DNA of 47,263 bases from CAKVLS01 sp045638465 (GTDB lineage Bacteria; Bacillota; Clostridia; Christensenellales; UBA1242), in NCBI GenBank assembly GCA_045638465.1, contig JAZUBK010000057.1:1-47263 (forward strand), written 5' to 3'. Under the pieces are notes generated by a model that saw nothing but the letters and a program-made list of their open reading frames with translations, searched no databases and was not told the DNA's origin. A program made the translations under genes and the position numbers. This document shows, in pieces, positions 16,548 through 24,999 of the stretch (the first letter of the stretch is position 1; each line of letters starts with the position of its first letter).

Positions 16548-17600
16548 ATGAAAAAAATTATCGTTTTAACAGGTGGCGGTACCGGTGGACATGTAGTTCC
16601 ACACCTCAGTATTTTACCTAGCTTAACCAAAGATTTTGACGTTCATTATATCGGAACAAACGGTATAGAAAAAGAAATAATGAAAGACAAGCCCGTCAAA
16701 TATCATACTATTTCGGCAAGTAAACTTGACCGCAGCAAAAAACTTTCTAACCTGCTTCTGCCATTCAAACTTATTTCATCTATAAGACAATGCAAAAAAC
16801 TACTAAAAGATATTAAACCAAACATTGTTTTTTCAAAAGGCGGGTTTGTTTCTCTACCCGTTGTAATCGCCGCCAAAAGTTGTAAGATAAAAGTTATCAG
16901 CCACGAATCAGACTTTAGTATGGGCCTTGCAAACAAAATAATATATAGGTTTTGCGATGTTTTTTGCACGAGCTTTGAGCAAACCGCAACAAAACTTAAA
17001 AAAGCAGTCCCTACGGGCAGCCCAATAAGAGAAAGCCTTAAATTTGGAAACAAAGAAAAAGGTTACCTTATGACCAATGTGGATAGAAACAAACCTACTA
17101 TTCTTTTTATGGGAGGGTCTACAGGAGCCAAAGCGATAAACGATTGCGTAATATCTTCTCTCGACCTTCTATTGCCAGAGTACAACATTATCCATATTGT
17201 TGGCAAAGGAAAAACAAATAAGATCAAAGCAAAAAATTATTGCCAACTTGAATTTGTAGACAATATAGAAGATATCTTTGCCATCTCTGACTATATCGTA
17301 TCTAGGGCTGGATCAAACGCAATATTTGAATTTTTATATCTAAAAAAACCTACTCTATTAATACCACTGCCAAAAGGCGTTTCTCGTGGCGACCAGATAG
17401 ACAACGCAAACGACCTTTTGAAAAGAGAGCTTGTACACGTACTAAACCAAGAAAATCTTACACCAAGAGTACTTGTAGCAGAAATTCGAAGGCTTAAAGA
17501 AGATTCTAAAACCTTAATCAGTAATATGGAAAATTGCCCAAATATTAACGGAACTGAAAACTTACTTAGCCAAATATACAAACTTGTAAATAAAAGATAA
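16548..17600 (+). CDS. murG: MurG, UDP-GlcNAc:lipid I N-acetylglucosaminyltransferase
   Basis: 350 residues, the normal length for MurG. It adds GlcNAc to lipid I to make lipid II at the inner face of the membrane. Diagnostic motifs are LTGGGTGGHVVPHL at the N-terminus (the G-loop with GGTGGH), HESDFSMGLANK, PTGSPIRESL, FMGGSTGAKAIN and the donor-binding SRAGSNAIFEFL followed by LIPLPKGVSRGDQIDNA. It is alone rather than in a mur/fts cluster, and no Shine-Dalgarno site precedes the ATG. Several Firmicutes have a second MurG-like gene outside the division cluster. The present one keeps all core motifs, so it is likely active. The closest form in the genome should be checked before calling it the sole MurG. 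Confidence 0.9.
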   Translation: MKKIIVLTGGGTGGHVVPHLSILPSLTKDFDVHYIGTNGIEKEIMKDKPVKYHTISASKLDRSKKLSNLLLPFKLISSIRQCKKLLKDIKPNIVFSKGGFVSLPVVIAAKSCKIKVISHESDFSMGLANKIIYRFCDVFCTSFEQTATKLKKAVPTGSPIRESLKFGNKEKGYLMTNVDRNKPTILFMGGSTGAKAINDCVISSLDLLLPEYNIIHIVGKGKTNKIKAKNYCQLEFVDNIEDIFAISDYIVSRAGSNAIFEFLYLKKPTLLIPLPKGVSRGDQIDNANDLLKRELVHVLNQENLTPRVLVAEIRRLKEDSKTLISNMENCPNINGTENLLSQIYKLVNKR

Positions 17601-17629
17601 AATATGTAAAATAGCCACAAAAATTGCTT

Positions 17630-17657
17630 TCGACAAATTATTTACTATCATTATGCT
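17630..17657 (+). promoter_or_regulatory. Possible promoter of the 17685 gene
   Basis: TCGACA (17630-17635), a 16-base spacer and TATGCT (17652-17657). The predicted start is about 20 bases before the ATG and leaves room for the AAGGAG site. Confidence 0.4.
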
Positions 17658-17684
17658 ATCCTATCAAAAAAAAAGGAGACCATT

Positions 17685-18758
17685 ATGAAAATAAATAAGT
17701 TGAAGGCTTTTTTTATTATTGTATTTATTACAATACTTATTCCACTCTCTGCAATCAACCAGCCAATAATCAATTCAAGCGCACTTATCCCACCAATAGA
17801 GATATACCCACCAAAAAAATCACCAGAAAATTTTGGCTTTGACTATCATAACACTTGCGGCGAAGGAAAAAACACACTTTTATTTGCAACTAAAGAAAGT
17901 AGTTACTCAGTTATATTTTCAAATGAAACATCAACTACTCTTGCAATCTTCGATCAAGACCTTTACAAAACAAGTGAAGTAACATTGATAGAAACACCAT
18001 GCCAAGACGCATATATTATAAAAAACAACATATACCTTTTAGACAATCAAAACTTATATATAATCGATGAAAACCAAACCCACACAGAAACCATACCCAT
18101 ACAAAACGCATACAAGATAGAATATATAAACGATGAGTTGACTGTTTTTTGCAAAGGCGAATTTTTTATAACGACTTTTGATTATGGCAAAATAATTAGT
18201 TGCGAATATACCTTTTTAAATAATTTTGGTACCTATTATATTTTTGAAAACGACAATGAAATATTAATAACCGACCTTACAAGAAAATTATATTTTGAAA
18301 CAACAAACTTTCTTAATGCAAAACTTATAAACTCAAGCTTATACTTTGCAATAAAAAACAAAACAGAAGTTGTTGTCACAAAGCTAGAAAACTTTGAGAT
18401 ATTACACACAACAACCATTTCGACAGAGGCTGAGTTTATAGACTTTGTCCCACAAAATACAGGAATTGATATATTTATCACAACAGACAAAACTTATAAA
18501 TACTTTATTTGCAACCATGGAGATATAATATCCAGCAACTTATATTCTGACAAAAAGTATATCTCCGTGGAAAATAACATATACACAGACAATAGTTATG
18601 TTTATATAACAAATAATGAGCAAAAATATGCCATACTTAGTGATTTTTATGAGCACAAACACTATATTTTAGATGGTATAATTTTTTTTGAGTTTCCAGA
18701 AAAACTAGTAAATTGTGAAAAAAGCAATATTTATATTGCCAAGCTAAAAAGTTTGTAG
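17685..18758 (+). CDS. Secreted beta-propeller-like protein of unknown function
   Basis: 357 residues, preceded by AAGGAG. The N-terminus is a signal peptide or anchor (MKINKLKAFFIIVFITILIPLSA at 1-23). The mature part is rich in short beta strands with repeated hydrophobic-turn patterns of about 40 residues (NIYLLDNQNLYIIDENQ, GKIISCEYTFLNNFGTYYIFENDNE, KYISVENNIYTDNSYVYITNNEQ). These suggest propeller blades of a WD40/NHL-like kind without a recognisable motif. No catalytic motif, SH3 domain or C-terminal membrane helix is present. It resembles the propeller half of the 7625 protein in style only. It may be a surface receptor or binding protein, but this is inference. A strong terminator follows. 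Confidence 0.6.
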   Translation: MKINKLKAFFIIVFITILIPLSAINQPIINSSALIPPIEIYPPKKSPENFGFDYHNTCGEGKNTLLFATKESSYSVIFSNETSTTLAIFDQDLYKTSEVTLIETPCQDAYIIKNNIYLLDNQNLYIIDENQTHTETIPIQNAYKIEYINDELTVFCKGEFFITTFDYGKIISCEYTFLNNFGTYYIFENDNEILITDLTRKLYFETTNFLNAKLINSSLYFAIKNKTEVVVTKLENFEILHTTTISTEAEFIDFVPQNTGIDIFITTDKTYKYFICNHGDIISSNLYSDKKYISVENNIYTDNSYVYITNNEQKYAILSDFYEHKHYILDGIIFFEFPEKLVNCEKSNIYIAKLKSL

Positions 18759-18762
18759 CAAC

Positions 18763-18793
18763 AAAAAAACACTGATATAATCAGTGTTTTTTA
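18763..18793. terminator. Bidirectional terminator after the 17685 gene
   Basis: ACACTGAT and ATCAGTGT pair around ATA, with A's before and T's after, serving both the plus-strand gene and the convergent GH95-like gene. Confidence 0.88.
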
Positions 18794-18797
18794 TTAA

Positions 18798-21191
18798 CTA
18801 AATTTTATTTGCCCATCTAATAACTAATTGTTGAGTTTTGCCACCTTGAGTGTTTAGAGTAAAGCAAAGGTTTTCTGCGTCGACATTTTCCGCAGGAACA
18901 CCTTTTACTCTACTAAAGCCTTCTGGAAGTTCTACTTTTAGAGATTGAGCTTTTTGAGTTTTAATCTTAAATTTTAACAAGCCTTTTGCTCTATTAAATT
19001 CAAGGTCTAGTTTTATACCATTTGGAAGTGTAAGGCCTGTGATAGAACCTTTTGTAAATGAAGCTGGAAGATTTTTAAATAAAATAATTCTTCCTCTTTC
19101 ATAGTTTACAAACATATTTTGAATAACGTGTACAAGACCAGTGTTTTTATCAATAGAATAAGTTGGCCACTTGTCTACGCTACCTACACCCATACCTCTA
19201 TAGTCTGAGTTTGTAAATACTAGGTTGTTAGTCAAGAAGTTTTGAGTCAAAATCTCAAGAACTTCATAGGCACTATTGCTATCACCAGCGGTTGCTAGAG
19301 CTGCAGCAATATTGATAAGATTTCCAGAAGTGAATAAATCTCTTGATCTTGAGAATCTTGCTTTTGCAGTGTTTGCAACTAGTTTAGAGAAATCCCTTGC
19401 TGCCCCAGCAGAGGTAAAGCCTATGCTATATGGGAACAAATGAGGAATATATGGTGTTTTATTATTTGTAATAAATACAGAAGATAGGTATTCTTTTATC
19501 AAACCTTCATCATCAACAGTTATATCAGGAAGTTTTGAAACAAGATCTTGCCATCTTTCTATTTCGCTATCGTCAAGGCCAAAGGTCTTGCCTATTTCAA
19601 TAATAATATTAAACACTTCTTTTGCACAAACAAAATCAACTGTGCAGTTTGATGCAATACATAGAGGCTCTTTGCTCTTGTTTGCATAGTTTTGTGGAGT
19701 GTTGTATGGAGAATAACCTATTGGAGATTCCAAAATTTTTGTTGTTTTGTTTACCTTTAACAAATCTTCATAGAATTCTGCAGTTTCGATGATAAATTCT
19801 AATCCATAGTCTTTCATAAATTTTGCATCATCAGTATGGATATAGTATTGATAGAACATCTCACTAGCAAATGCAGCAACGTTAAAGTTCAAAATAACGC
19901 CTGGCTCTACTGAACCCAAAAGACCAGAACCTGGAGATTCTAGGGCTGGAACATAGATACCTTTGCAGTTATATAGACGTGTTGCGTTCTTTTTGTAGTC
20001 GTCCATATTTTGATAGTATCTTTGAAGAAGTGGTAACACAAGATTTGACATACCACCATTAAAAGCGAAGTTGTATAGTCTTTGAGTTTGGAAGAAGTTG
20101 TTACGTGTGCTATCACATGCTTTGTAATCGCCATTGAAAATACCATATGGATTACATGGTTGGCCATTTTCTTTGCATGAGCAAACAAACAAATATTTAC
20201 CATAAGCATACAATCTTTCAAGAAGTGCGATTGGAAGTTCGCCATTTACAGTCTTATCTATTAATTCGTCGATATAAACTTCTTGCTTTGCGTTTAGATT
20301 CAAGCTACCGATATTCATAAGTTTGTTATGAATAGCAGCGTGTTCTTTTAACAATTTTTCATATGTAAGTTTAATCATAGAAAGTTCTTTTTTGATACTT
20401 TCTTCTTCTCTATCTTTTTGAGCGTCGATGTATACCTTTGCAAAAAGTGTAACTTTGTCAGCACCTTTTACCTCTATACCATCTTCGGTACAAGTAACAC
20501 TACCGCCAACATTTATAACTCTTGCCACAACGCCGTAGTCTGTACCATTGTCACTACGAGCAGAATATGTCATATAACCTTTTGACGCAGCAAACTCAAA
20601 ATCATCATTTACTTGAGTAATTCCGCCAGGACCACGGTTGTTAAATTTATCGTGCAAGTCAAATCTCAAAGTACAATCAATAGTCTTTTGACCACTTTTT
20701 GATATTTGATAACAAATAAGGTCATTAACACGAGAAACAAATAAGTTTCTTTCAAATCTAGTATTTTTGTCTTTGAAAGATACTGTTACTTCACCATTGT
20801 CTAGGTTTACCGCACGGTAATATTCTTTTACCATTTTTTCTATAGGCATAGTTACTTTCAAATCACACAAAGGTAGTGGATATGATAGTTGTGGTCTATA
20901 AGATTTTACCATAAGTGCCTTTGGCAATACTTTTTCGGCCTCAGCATAGTTACCATTATTGATGTTGGTTTTTACAGTTTTTATCTTATCAGAAATATCA
21001 GGCAAAACACCTGTATGACCTTGCCACCATAGATCATTATGGTTAATAAGTATGCTTTCAAAACCAGCGCCACCAAGGACACTAGCACCAATAATTCCGT
21101 TGCCTGTAGGTAGACCTTCTCTCCACATAGCGCCCCATAAACTTGCTGGTTTTTTGAATTTTAATGTATTATTTTTCTTAAGACTTGCCAT
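18798..21191 (-). CDS. GH95-like glycoside hydrolase (alpha-L-fucosidase or alpha-galactosidase family)
   Basis: 797 residues, without a signal peptide, so probably cytoplasmic. The N-terminal beta-sandwich domain (about 15-290) begins WREGLPTGNGIIGASVLGGAGFESILINHNDLWWQG. This closely follows the GH95 pattern of a P-x-G-N-G-x-x-G-A stretch and a LN-x-x-x-LW stretch. The (alpha/alpha)6 domain lies around 310-690 and includes YGKYLFVCSCK, NPYGIFNGDYKACDSTRNNFFQTQ and ESPIGYSPYN. The C-terminal beta domain ends in LPEGFSRVKGV. GH95 enzymes release terminal alpha-L-fucose or alpha-L-galactose by inversion, and the substrate cannot be read from sequence. It stands alone, with no transporter beside it, so its sugar would have to be imported by genes elsewhere. 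Catalytic residues were not aligned, so activity is not proven. Confidence 0.7.
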   Translation of the reverse strand: MASLKKNNTLKFKKPASLWGAMWREGLPTGNGIIGASVLGGAGFESILINHNDLWWQGHTGVLPDISDKIKTVKTNINNGNYAEAEKVLPKALMVKSYRPQLSYPLPLCDLKVTMPIEKMVKEYYRAVNLDNGEVTVSFKDKNTRFERNLFVSRVNDLICYQISKSGQKTIDCTLRFDLHDKFNNRGPGGITQVNDDFEFAASKGYMTYSARSDNGTDYGVVARVINVGGSVTCTEDGIEVKGADKVTLFAKVYIDAQKDREEESIKKELSMIKLTYEKLLKEHAAIHNKLMNIGSLNLNAKQEVYIDELIDKTVNGELPIALLERLYAYGKYLFVCSCKENGQPCNPYGIFNGDYKACDSTRNNFFQTQRLYNFAFNGGMSNLVLPLLQRYYQNMDDYKKNATRLYNCKGIYVPALESPGSGLLGSVEPGVILNFNVAAFASEMFYQYYIHTDDAKFMKDYGLEFIIETAEFYEDLLKVNKTTKILESPIGYSPYNTPQNYANKSKEPLCIASNCTVDFVCAKEVFNIIIEIGKTFGLDDSEIERWQDLVSKLPDITVDDEGLIKEYLSSVFITNNKTPYIPHLFPYSIGFTSAGAARDFSKLVANTAKARFSRSRDLFTSGNLINIAAALATAGDSNSAYEVLEILTQNFLTNNLVFTNSDYRGMGVGSVDKWPTYSIDKNTGLVHVIQNMFVNYERGRIILFKNLPASFTKGSITGLTLPNGIKLDLEFNRAKGLLKFKIKTQKAQSLKVELPEGFSRVKGVPAENVDAENLCFTLNTQGGKTQQLVIRWANKI

Positions 21192-21210
21192 TTTTTACCT
21201 CGATAATAAG

Positions 21211-21240
21211 ATTATATCATTTTAATATAGTATTTGTAAA
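21211..21240 (-). promoter_or_regulatory. Promoter of the GH95-like gene
   Basis: On the minus strand TTTACA (21240-21235), an 18-base spacer and TATAAT (21216-21211), with TGA before the -10. The start would be about 10-15 bases from the ATG, so the leader is very short. Confidence 0.6.
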
Positions 21241-21371
21241 ATACCTTTATAATATTTTTATATGTTTTTTATAAAAAAAGTTACTGATTTTTTATTAAAA
21301 AACAGCAAACTTTTCTTTATCTAAACAAACAAATATTTAGTGCTGAGTTTTTATGATACCCTATAACAAAT

Positions 21372-21405
21372 AAAAAAGCAATAGCTTTTTGCCATTGCTT
21401 TTGTT
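21372..21405 (-). terminator. Terminator of the M16/HicB-like operon
   Basis: AAAGCAATGGC and GCTATTGCTTT pair around an A-rich loop on the minus strand, followed by U's, just after the HicB-like gene. Confidence 0.85.
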
Positions 21406-21407
21406 TT

Positions 21408-21716
21408 TTATAATTTAATAAATTTGATATAACAAACATTTTCAAAATCTTCAATTATTTCTTCTTTTGTTGGAAAGAAAGGAAACTCTATATTCTCTTT
21501 TAAATATTTGTCAACGAGCTTATCTGCGTCTTTTTTTAGTCTTGCCTTGCAAGAATCAAGCGACGGAGAGATACAATCTTCTTTTGTAAGACCAGGAACA
21601 AAACCATGGTATAACTCTACATCATCTTCTACAACCCTTGTAATAACAAGAGGCATATTTAATTCTTTTTCTACAGCCAGTGCATCTGGCACAAATAATT
21701 TTGTTATTCTTGCCAT
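21408..21716 (-). CDS. HicB-like small protein coupled to an M16 peptidase
   Basis: 102 residues. The layout resembles HicB antitoxin folds: a short N-terminal strand region, then YHGFVPGLTKEDCISPSLDSCKARLKKDADKLVDKYL, close to the HicB pattern of GF-PGL-C followed by a helix, and an acidic C-terminal EEIIEDFENVCYIKFIKL. A DNA-binding tail like those in some HicB proteins is absent, and no hicA toxin is found beside it. The start lies one base before the M16 stop codon, with GGAG in the end of that gene, so both are co-translated. The similarity is from pattern reading only. It may be a free-standing HicB-fold protein or a partner of the peptidase. Confidence 0.5.
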   Translation of the reverse strand: MARITKLFVPDALAVEKELNMPLVITRVVEDDVELYHGFVPGLTKEDCISPSLDSCKARLKKDADKLVDKYLKENIEFPFFPTKEEIIEDFENVCYIKFIKL

Positions 21717-21717
21717 A

Positions 21718-23319
21718 TTATTGCTCCTTTATTTCTTCATTTTCTACCAAAAGGTCCGCAACAACTCTATCTCTTACAGGTTTCATTGCTTTTCCATCTT
21801 CTGGCAAAAGACCTACAATTTCGTCATCTATACCGATGGTTACTGTTTCTTCAAAGTCTTCGCCCTCTTGAGGTTCTCCCGCACCAAACACTTGAGCTAA
21901 GGCACTGCTCAACAAGGCTGACATTTCTTCTTCTGAAGCTGCAGAACAAGCAGTAAACTCTACCCTTGGAGTGTTAAGCAAATCTTTGTTTTTAGAGTTT
22001 GTTGTTTTTCCTGCTTCTTCTTCAATTTGGATAAGGTCTGGCAAATCTCTTGATCTAAAGTCGCCAGTTACAAGAAGTGAGATATTCCTATCTTGGTATT
22101 CTTCTTTTAGGTGAGCATTAAATTCTTCTGCTGTCATTGATTCAATTATCTTTGTAACGCGCTTGTAATCTACAAACTCATTACCCTCTATATAGTCACA
22201 GAAATTTGATATTGCTGTAGCGCTCTTATATTTATTCAAAGAAGCGTTGTTTGTATCTGTTATTGATTTTTTTACAATCTCAAAAGTCTCAGGGTCTACA
22301 CCATTAGTTGCAAGACCATTTACAACACCACACAAAGTACGAATTGTTGCATTCATCTTCTTTGCATTTGTTTCGGCAGTAAAGTTTTTGAATTTTACAG
22401 TTCCTAGTTCCATTACTGTTTGACCATAAGAATAAACCAAACTCTTCTTTACTCTAAGAGCATTCCACATTTCGCCACCAATAACATTGCTTAGGTATTG
22501 CTCTACTACATCATAAGCAAACTCTTGGTCAATATCTTCCGCTTGACCATCTCTAGTTCTTAAAAGCATTTGGATATCAACATTTGATGATGATTTGCTT
22601 GGAAAAGCCATTAGATAATTTCTTGGTTCAAACTCAGGAAGAGCTTGTAGTTGAGCGATATACTCTGGTTTTTCGGCTGGACTAAATTGGCTTACAATCT
22701 TTTTCTCACATAGATCAACTATTTCTTTTAGAGAACTATTTGAGGTCACTGATATTACAAGGTTGTTGGTATTGAAATATCTTCTAACATACTCAGTCAA
22801 AAGTTCTGGTGTTATCTTACCCAAAGTTCTTGCAGTACCTAGTATTGTATCACGTGGAGCATCAGAAATTTCATACCCTGCAAGTCTGTCCAAAAACATA
22901 TCAACGATATTATTTTGTTCTGGAACATCAAGCGCAATTTCGTGTTTTACAATTTCGATTTCTTTTTTGATTTGCTCTGGAGTAAATCCTGTTGGCTTTA
23001 GCATAGTTACACAGTTTTCGATAGCTCTTACAAAATTATCTTTTGTAGCTGATGCAGAAACCGCAATAAAACTATCTGACGTAAAAGCATTTTGACCTAT
23101 TGAGTGAGACATAATACTAGTCATAATGTTTTGTCTTATATCTTCTGATGCTGGTCTAAATAGTAGATGTTCCAAAAGGTGGCTTATACCTTCATATTTT
23201 CCATCTAGTTGAGCACCCCCAACAAAACCAACTACAAACGAAGACCCATTAAAAGCCCCTTGTTTTTGGTAAATTAGAACCGCACCATTAGATAATTCTA
23301 CGATTTGTTGTTTTGCCAT
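21718..23319 (-). CDS. M16 family zinc metallopeptidase
   Basis: 533 residues. The inverted zinc motif HLLEH is at 47-51, and the third ligand E127 lies in KHEIALD, 76 residues further on, as in active M16 peptidases. The second half carries the R/Y element as RVKKSLVYSYG, near 290. Thus one chain has the active and the substrate-gripping half. The last 90 or so residues are acidic (EEEMSALLSS, EPQEGEDFEETV) and beyond the usual length. No signal peptide, so it is cytoplasmic. M16 enzymes cleave peptides in a closed chamber, and some process peptide natural products. No precursor gene is visible here. The HicB-like gene follows in the same operon. Confidence 0.88.
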   Translation of the reverse strand: MAKQQIVELSNGAVLIYQKQGAFNGSSFVVGFVGGAQLDGKYEGISHLLEHLLFRPASEDIRQNIMTSIMSHSIGQNAFTSDSFIAVSASATKDNFVRAIENCVTMLKPTGFTPEQIKKEIEIVKHEIALDVPEQNNIVDMFLDRLAGYEISDAPRDTILGTARTLGKITPELLTEYVRRYFNTNNLVISVTSNSSLKEIVDLCEKKIVSQFSPAEKPEYIAQLQALPEFEPRNYLMAFPSKSSSNVDIQMLLRTRDGQAEDIDQEFAYDVVEQYLSNVIGGEMWNALRVKKSLVYSYGQTVMELGTVKFKNFTAETNAKKMNATIRTLCGVVNGLATNGVDPETFEIVKKSITDTNNASLNKYKSATAISNFCDYIEGNEFVDYKRVTKIIESMTAEEFNAHLKEEYQDRNISLLVTGDFRSRDLPDLIQIEEEAGKTTNSKNKDLLNTPRVEFTACSAASEEEMSALLSSALAQVFGAGEPQEGEDFEETVTIGIDDEIVGLLPEDGKAMKPVRDRVVADLLVENEEIKEQ

Positions 23320-23347
23320 ATATTCACCGCCTATATAATATATTTAG

Positions 23348-23376
23348 AGTATAACATATAATGTTTTGTTTTTCAA
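23348..23376 (-). promoter_or_regulatory. Promoter of the M16 peptidase operon
   Basis: On the minus strand TTGAAA (23376-23371), a 17-base spacer and TATACT (23353-23348), about 30 bases before the ATG. Confidence 0.6.
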
Positions 23377-23499
23377 TATGCAAATTTTTATTCTTATACT
23401 AAAAACAACATCAAATTTATGCAAAATTTACTAAACGGGCGTTTTAGGGACAAAAATAGTACATAATCTTAGATATAATATAATCAAGAGGGAAATAAT

Positions 23500-23805
23500 A
23501 TGAAAATTTATCTTGTTATATCTATTTTGCTTGAGCTTTTGCGTTATGATAAAATATCTGCAAAAAAGTTAGCCGAAAAGTACGAGGTTAGCCCTCGCAC
23601 TATATATAGGTATTTAGATTATTTAGAGTGTGCAGGAATACCCACAAAAACTATCTTGGGTAAAAATGGCGGAATTGCTATAGACAATTCGTTTAAAATA
23701 GACACTACATTTTTGACTATCGACGAAAAAAGTTTTTTGAAGGGCTTACTCAAGAGCACCTCTTCTTCTCTATCAGATACTTTGTGCAAAAAACTCAAAC
23801 TATAA
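23500..23805 (+). CDS. Short HTH_11/WYL-type transcription regulator, lacking sensor domain
   Basis: 101 residues with GAGGG before the ATG. Residues 5-60 form a winged HTH of the DeoR/WYL regulator type: ISAKKLAEKYEVSPRTIYRYLDYLECAGIPTK is the helix-turn-helix with recognition helix RTIYRYLDYL, and GKNGGIAI is the wing. Normal family members have another 130-220 residues with a WYL or other sensor domain, and the text FLTIDEKSFLKGLL shows the linker to such a domain has begun. It ends soon after, so the gene is a truncated or a minimal form. Its end overlaps that of ddl by six bases. Downstream ddl-strand sequence does not seem to code the missing part. It may still bind DNA. Confidence 0.72.
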   Translation: MKIYLVISILLELLRYDKISAKKLAEKYEVSPRTIYRYLDYLECAGIPTKTILGKNGGIAIDNSFKIDTTFLTIDEKSFLKGLLKSTSSSLSDTLCKKLKL

Positions 23806-24942
23806 TTTTGACATTTTTAAGCCATGCGAAAACTTATCTAAAACACATGATGAAAAACTTTTCTTTAGTTTATTTTCTTTGTCTTTGTCATTTATTGCTT
23901 GAATAATTAATTTGTCAAGCAACTCTCCAAAGGGTGTATCCCACAGATAAAAAGACATAGACCCTGGTATTGTGTTTACCTCACCAATAAATATTTCATT
24001 TGTTTTTTCATTTACTAAATAGTCTATACGAACAACTCCACTTTTAATAAAATTTTCGTATATGTGCTTAGCTGTCTTTTCTATATACTCTTTCATCTCA
24101 TTAGAAATTTTTGCGGGTATTTCTCTTGACATATTATTAAGGCCTGATTTTCTACCACCGATATATTTATCATCAAAGGATAATAATTTGTTTTTACTAT
24201 TTGGCCGTTCTATTTTTGAAACTTTTATCTCTCCGTCATATTTTGCAACTGCTATATTTAATTCATATAAATTTTCAACAACTTTTTCTATAATAATATC
24301 ACTATCATAAACAAAAGCATCTTCGATAAGGGCTTTTGTTTTTATTTTTGAACTACCTATTCCGATACCGATACTGCTACCACCACTGCAAGGTTTGACT
24401 ATGCACGGAAAACCAATTTCAACTTTTATTTTATCTAAGACATCTTTTTCATTTCTTGTATACTCATCTTTTGATACAACTATAAAATCAGCCGACCTAA
24501 TAGCCATATTTTTGAAGATAATTTTTGATAGCGATTTATCCATGAAAATACCACTATTGGTATGGTTTGGTGACACATACGGCACACCACAACACTCAAA
24601 TAAGCCCTGCAAAGCCCCATTTTCGCCCAAACCACCATGGCAGCATAAAACTGCGCAATCGATATTACTTAGTTTTTTGAGCCTATTTTTTGTTTTTACA
24701 TAAAGTGTTTTTCCTATTTGTAAAACTTCAAACTTTTTACTTTTACTTGTGCCAAAGTGCTTGATTATTTTTTCTACAGAATCAAACTCAAAAGAAAAAT
24801 ACCACTTACCTTCTTTGTCTATTACAACTGGAAAAATGGTATATTTTGTTTTATCAAGATTGTTTATCGTTTGAACGCCAGTAATAAGTGAAATATCGTG
24901 TTCGGTACTTTGACCGCCCATTACTACTAAAATTTTTTGCAT
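23800..24942 (-). CDS. ddl: D-alanine--D-alanine ligase
   Basis: 380 residues from the ATG at 24942, which has AAGGAG seven bases upstream; a longer start lacks such a site. It is an ATP-grasp enzyme joining two D-Ala units for the peptidoglycan stem peptide. Motifs: GGQSTEHDISLITG at the N-terminus, NHTNSGIFMDKSLSK, IVKPCSGGSSIGIG, RIDYLVNE and EVNTIPGSMSFYLWD, with magnesium and substrate sites in the last two. It is the last gene of the operon after MurF, its usual partner, separated by 57 bases. The C-terminal tail (KKSFSSCVLDKFSHGLKMSKL) is about 20 residues longer than usual. Function is very likely as named. Confidence 0.93.
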   Translation of the reverse strand: MQKILVVMGGQSTEHDISLITGVQTINNLDKTKYTIFPVVIDKEGKWYFSFEFDSVEKIIKHFGTSKSKKFEVLQIGKTLYVKTKNRLKKLSNIDCAVLCCHGGLGENGALQGLFECCGVPYVSPNHTNSGIFMDKSLSKIIFKNMAIRSADFIVVSKDEYTRNEKDVLDKIKVEIGFPCIVKPCSGGSSIGIGIGSSKIKTKALIEDAFVYDSDIIIEKVVENLYELNIAVAKYDGEIKVSKIERPNSKNKLLSFDDKYIGGRKSGLNNMSREIPAKISNEMKEYIEKTAKHIYENFIKSGVVRIDYLVNEKTNEIFIGEVNTIPGSMSFYLWDTPFGELLDKLIIQAINDKDKENKLKKSFSSCVLDKFSHGLKMSKL

Positions 24943-24999
24943 AAAAAAACTCCTTACAAAATCTAATTTTTTTATCATTTGTAAGAAGATTTTTTTGTA

